Source: Treponema sp. (GTDB taxonomy: Bacteria > Spirochaetota > Spirochaetia > Treponematales > Treponemataceae). From it: DNA of 16,275 nucleotides. Location: positions 1-16,275 of the forward strand of contig JAFLSP010000025.1 in NCBI GenBank assembly GCA_022510885.1, read 5' to 3'. Positions 14,047 through 16,275 of the stretch are shown here, in pieces. Position 1 is the first letter of the stretch, and each line of letters starts with the position of its first letter. Below the pieces are notes generated by a model. It was not told the origin of the DNA. It did not search any database and worked only from the letters and a program-made list of their open reading frames with translations. Made by a program: the position numbers and the translations under genes.

Positions 14047-14811
14047 TTAGTTGAAAAAGGCACGGAGTTTTTCGGCCTCTTCCTTAAATTGGTCATCGAC
14101 GAGCGGCGGGTTCGCGGCAAAATACAGAATCTGCTGCAACTCCTCTCCCGTGCGCGCGCCCCACAGGGGAACGACGTGCTCAAACTGATGCAGGTAGCCG
14201 AGCGAAAGCGGGATATTGCGCAGCACGCCGCCGCACAGCGGGCGCATCGCCACAAAGCCGATGTCCTTTTCGGCGCACTGCGCGACGAGCGGCTCCACCG
14301 ACGCACTGTTCAGCAGGTTGAAGGGAAACTGCACGGTCTCCCACCCCGCCTGCGAGCGCACCACGCGGTTCGCCACGTCAAACGATTCCGTCACCACGCC
14401 AAAATGATTGATAAGCCCCGCGCGGCGCAGGTCAATCAGCTCGTCCACCAGGCCGTCCGCGCCGCCCTTCTCGGGCAGCCCCTCCTCGCGCTCCAGCTGA
14501 TACAGGTCGATGCAGTCCACGCCGAGCGCGGCAAGGCTTGCGTACAAGTCCGCCTTGAGGTCGGCAATCGTGCGCGCCGCCGTCTTGGTGGCAATGAACA
14601 CGTCCTTGCGGAACGGCCTGATTGCCCTGCCGAGCCGCTCCTCGCTCTGCGGCACGGAGCGGGCGACGTCAAAGAAATTCACGCCGCCGTCATAGGCCTG
14701 CGCGACCAGCTCCCCTGCGGCAGCATCGTCGGCAAGCCGTTCGAGCGTCATCGCGCCGAACGCCGTGCGGCTCACGAGCAGGCGCGACTTTCCGAGCGCG
14801 ACGTACTCCAT
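14047..14811 (-). CDS. Short aldo/keto reductase-fold protein lacking catalytic Tyr and His
   Basis: A 254-residue protein with the AKR barrel signature: FGAMTL, GGVNFFD (Asp48), SEERLGRAI, VFIATK (Lys76), DCIDLYQL and LINHFGV. AKRs reduce carbonyls with NADPH through an Asp-Tyr-Lys-His tetrad. Here the Tyr position (Asp48 plus 5) is Val53 in ARSVPQSE, and the His after YQL is Glu107, so two of four catalytic residues are missing. It is also shorter than the usual 280-330 residues, lacking a C-terminal extension such as the 4Fe-4S region of some relatives. It starts 2 bp after the glyS stop with no Shine-Dalgarno, so it probably relies on translation of glyS. A role as an oxidoreductase is doubtful. 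Confidence 0.8.
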   Translation of the reverse strand: MEYVALGKSRLLVSRTAFGAMTLERLADDAAAGELVAQAYDGGVNFFDVARSVPQSEERLGRAIRPFRKDVFIATKTAARTIADLKADLYASLAALGVDCIDLYQLEREEGLPEKGGADGLVDELIDLRRAGLINHFGVVTESFDVANRVVRSQAGWETVQFPFNLLNSASVEPLVAQCAEKDIGFVAMRPLCGGVLRNIPLSLGYLHQFEHVVPLWGARTGEELQQILYFAANPPLVDDQFKEEAEKLRAFFN

Positions 14812-14813
14812 CG

Positions 14814-16275
14814 CTAGCCGCGCGCGGGCGGCGTGTAGTTCCGTATCGCGTCATGCAGGAACGGCACGAGCCGGTCAACCGCCACGCGCTCCTGCGCCAT
14901 GCTGTCGCGGAAGCGCACCGTCACCGTGCCGAAGTCCGGGTTCGCGCCGCCGTCCTCCCTCCTCTCGGTAATCGTGTCATAATCGACTGTGACGCAGAAG
15001 GGCGTGCCCACCTCGTCCTGGCGGCGGTAGCGCTTGCCCACCGTGCCGCTCTGGTCGTAGTCGGTCGCGAACTCCTCCCTGAGCGCGTTCTGGATTTCCT
15101 TCGCCTTCTCCGCAAGGCCGTCCTTCTTCATCAGCGGCAGCACCGCCACGGTGACCGGCGCGAGCCTGGGGTGCAGGTGCAGCACGGTGCGCCAGTCGTC
15201 CTTGCCGTCCTTCCCCACGTTCTCCTCCTCGTAGGCCTCGCAGAGGAAGGCGAGGAAGTTGCGGTTCAGCCCGGCGGAGGTCTCAATCACGTAGGGCGTG
15301 TATGCCCTGTTGCCGTCGTCCTGGTCGATGTACGCCATGTCCTTGCCGCTCGTCTTTGTGTGCTGGGAGAGGTCGAAGTCGGTGCGGTTGTGGATGCCCT
15401 CGATTTCCTCGAAGCCGATGGGGAAGCGGTACTGGATGTCGTATGCGTCCTTGGCGTAGTGCGCCAGCTTGTCGTGGTGGTGCCAGGCGAGGTTCCGCTC
15501 GGAGATGCCGTACTTGAGGTAGAACTGCCAGCGGTAGTCGCGCCACTCCTCGAAGATGCCGTCGTCCGTGCCGGGCTTGCAGAAATACTCCATCTCCATC
15601 TGCTCGAACTCGCAGGTGCGGAAGATGAAGTTCTTGAAGATTATCTCGTTGCGGAAGGACTTGCCCACCTGCGCCACGCCGAACGGCACCTTCATGCGGC
15701 TGGACTGCACGATGTTCTTGAAGTCCGTGAAGATGCCCTGGCAGGTCTCCGGGCGCAGGTAAATCAGGTGCGAGTCGTCGGCGACCGGCCCCTGGTGCGT
15801 CTTGAACATCAGGTTGAACTCGCGCACGGCGGTGTACCTGCGCTCCTTGCTGCCGCAGGTGGGGCAGGTGACGTGCGCGTCGATGAAGGCCTTCATCTCA
15901 TCGTGGCTCATCGTGTCCACCGGCTTTCCGGGCGCGTCGCCGGGGTGCGAGGCCACGTAGTCCTCAATCAGCTGGTCGGCGCGGAAGCGCGCGTTGCAGG
16001 CCGTGCAGTCAATCATCGGGTCGGAGAAGTGCGCCACGTGCCCGCTCGCCTCCCAGGTCTTGTGGTGCTGGAAAATCGCGCTGTCAAGCCCCACCACGTC
16101 GTCGCGCAGCTGCGTCATGTAGTGCCACCACGCGTTCTGTATGTTGCGCTTGAACTCCACGCCGAGCGGCCCGTAGTCCCACGCGCCCGCCTGGCCGCCG
16201 TAAATCTCGCTCGCCTGATACACGAACCCGCGCCGCTTGCACAGGCTGATGATTTTGTCCAAGGTGCACTTGCGC
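14814..16275 (-). CDS. glyS: Glycyl-tRNA synthetase, alpha2 type (5' end off window)
   Basis: A class II synthetase that charges tRNA-Gly with glycine. The start region ISLCKRRGFVYQASEIYGG is typical of the dimeric (eukaryote/archaeal-like) form, distinct from the alpha2beta2 GlyQS type. Further marks: a four-Cys zinc motif (DCTACNAR and CPTCGSKER), LRPETCQGIF (usually LRPETAQGIF), motif 2 FRNEI, and motif 3 ETSAGLNRNFLAFL, followed by the C-terminal anticodon-binding domain to TPPARG. The reading frame stays open to the last base; a TTG at 16260-16262 is possible but homologues carry a few more residues, so the true start is probably just beyond the edge. The AKR-like gene follows by 2 bp. 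About 487 residues are visible. Confidence 0.94.
   Translation of the reverse strand, partial: RKCTLDKIISLCKRRGFVYQASEIYGGQAGAWDYGPLGVEFKRNIQNAWWHYMTQLRDDVVGLDSAIFQHHKTWEASGHVAHFSDPMIDCTACNARFRADQLIEDYVASHPGDAPGKPVDTMSHDEMKAFIDAHVTCPTCGSKERRYTAVREFNLMFKTHQGPVADDSHLIYLRPETCQGIFTDFKNIVQSSRMKVPFGVAQVGKSFRNEIIFKNFIFRTCEFEQMEMEYFCKPGTDDGIFEEWRDYRWQFYLKYGISERNLAWHHHDKLAHYAKDAYDIQYRFPIGFEEIEGIHNRTDFDLSQHTKTSGKDMAYIDQDDGNRAYTPYVIETSAGLNRNFLAFLCEAYEEENVGKDGKDDWRTVLHLHPRLAPVTVAVLPLMKKDGLAEKAKEIQNALREEFATDYDQSGTVGKRYRRQDEVGTPFCVTVDYDTITERREDGGANPDFGTVTVRFRDSMAQERVAVDRLVPFLHDAIRNYTPPARG

Noticed and set aside
14050..14076. GAAAAA...TTTTTC inverted repeat just after the HD-GYP stop as a terminator
   Set aside because: The stem is only 6 bp, AT-only apart from its end pair, has a 9-nt loop and is not followed by a T-run on the plus strand.

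Overview
The window is a dense bacterial chromosomal segment, GC-rich, with about 11 complete and 2 edge-truncated genes and no gap above about 245 bp. I see no transposase, integrase, CRISPR array, rRNA or tRNA. The gene set points to a Treponema-like spirochaete: a lipoprotein with a spirochaete-style lipobox, an MptE-like/DUF115 (Maf-type) protein of the kind tied to flagellin glycosylation, a LysM/M23 peptidase with a cytoplasmic N-terminus, an alpha2-type glycyl-tRNA synthetase and an HD-GYP protein. That placement is inference from family knowledge, not a database match.

Layout. (1) 1-1832, minus: a transglutaminase-like exported protein followed 7 bp later by an RluA-family pseudouridine synthase that runs off the left edge. 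(2) 1890-4472, plus: a CE12-like SGNH esterase lipoprotein with a clear sigma70-type promoter and Shine-Dalgarno, a hairpin, then a D-Ala-D-Ala carboxypeptidase with its own promoter. (3) 12372 down to 4475, minus: a tightly packed six-gene envelope operon, lepB (signal peptidase I), a class B PBP with one PASTA domain, the DUF115/Maf-like protein, LysM/M23 peptidase, a small zinc-ribbon/coiled-coil protein and an exported beta-propeller with a degenerate NodB domain. Several of its genes overlap (10, 20 and 4 bp). (4) 12373-12615: the divergent intergenic region, which holds phased A-tracts at the lepB promoter, a strong unexplained hairpin and a textbook intrinsic terminator on the plus strand. 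(5) 12616-14043, plus: an HD-GYP protein with altered catalytic residues. (6) 16275 down to 14047, minus: glyS (5' end off the window) followed 2 bp later by a short aldo/keto-reductase-like gene that lacks two catalytic residues.

How it fits together. Most of the window serves envelope building: export (LepB), septal or lateral wall synthesis (class B PBP), trimming (DacA, M23 peptidase) and surface or flagellar glycosylation (DUF115), with secreted proteins of unclear role alongside. The main points for follow-up are the structured RNA/attenuator candidate at 12418-12554, three proteins whose folds are recognisable but whose catalytic signatures are eroded (NodB, HD-GYP, AKR), and a recurring -10 box placed 6-7 bp before an ATG without a good Shine-Dalgarno, which suggests leaderless transcripts.
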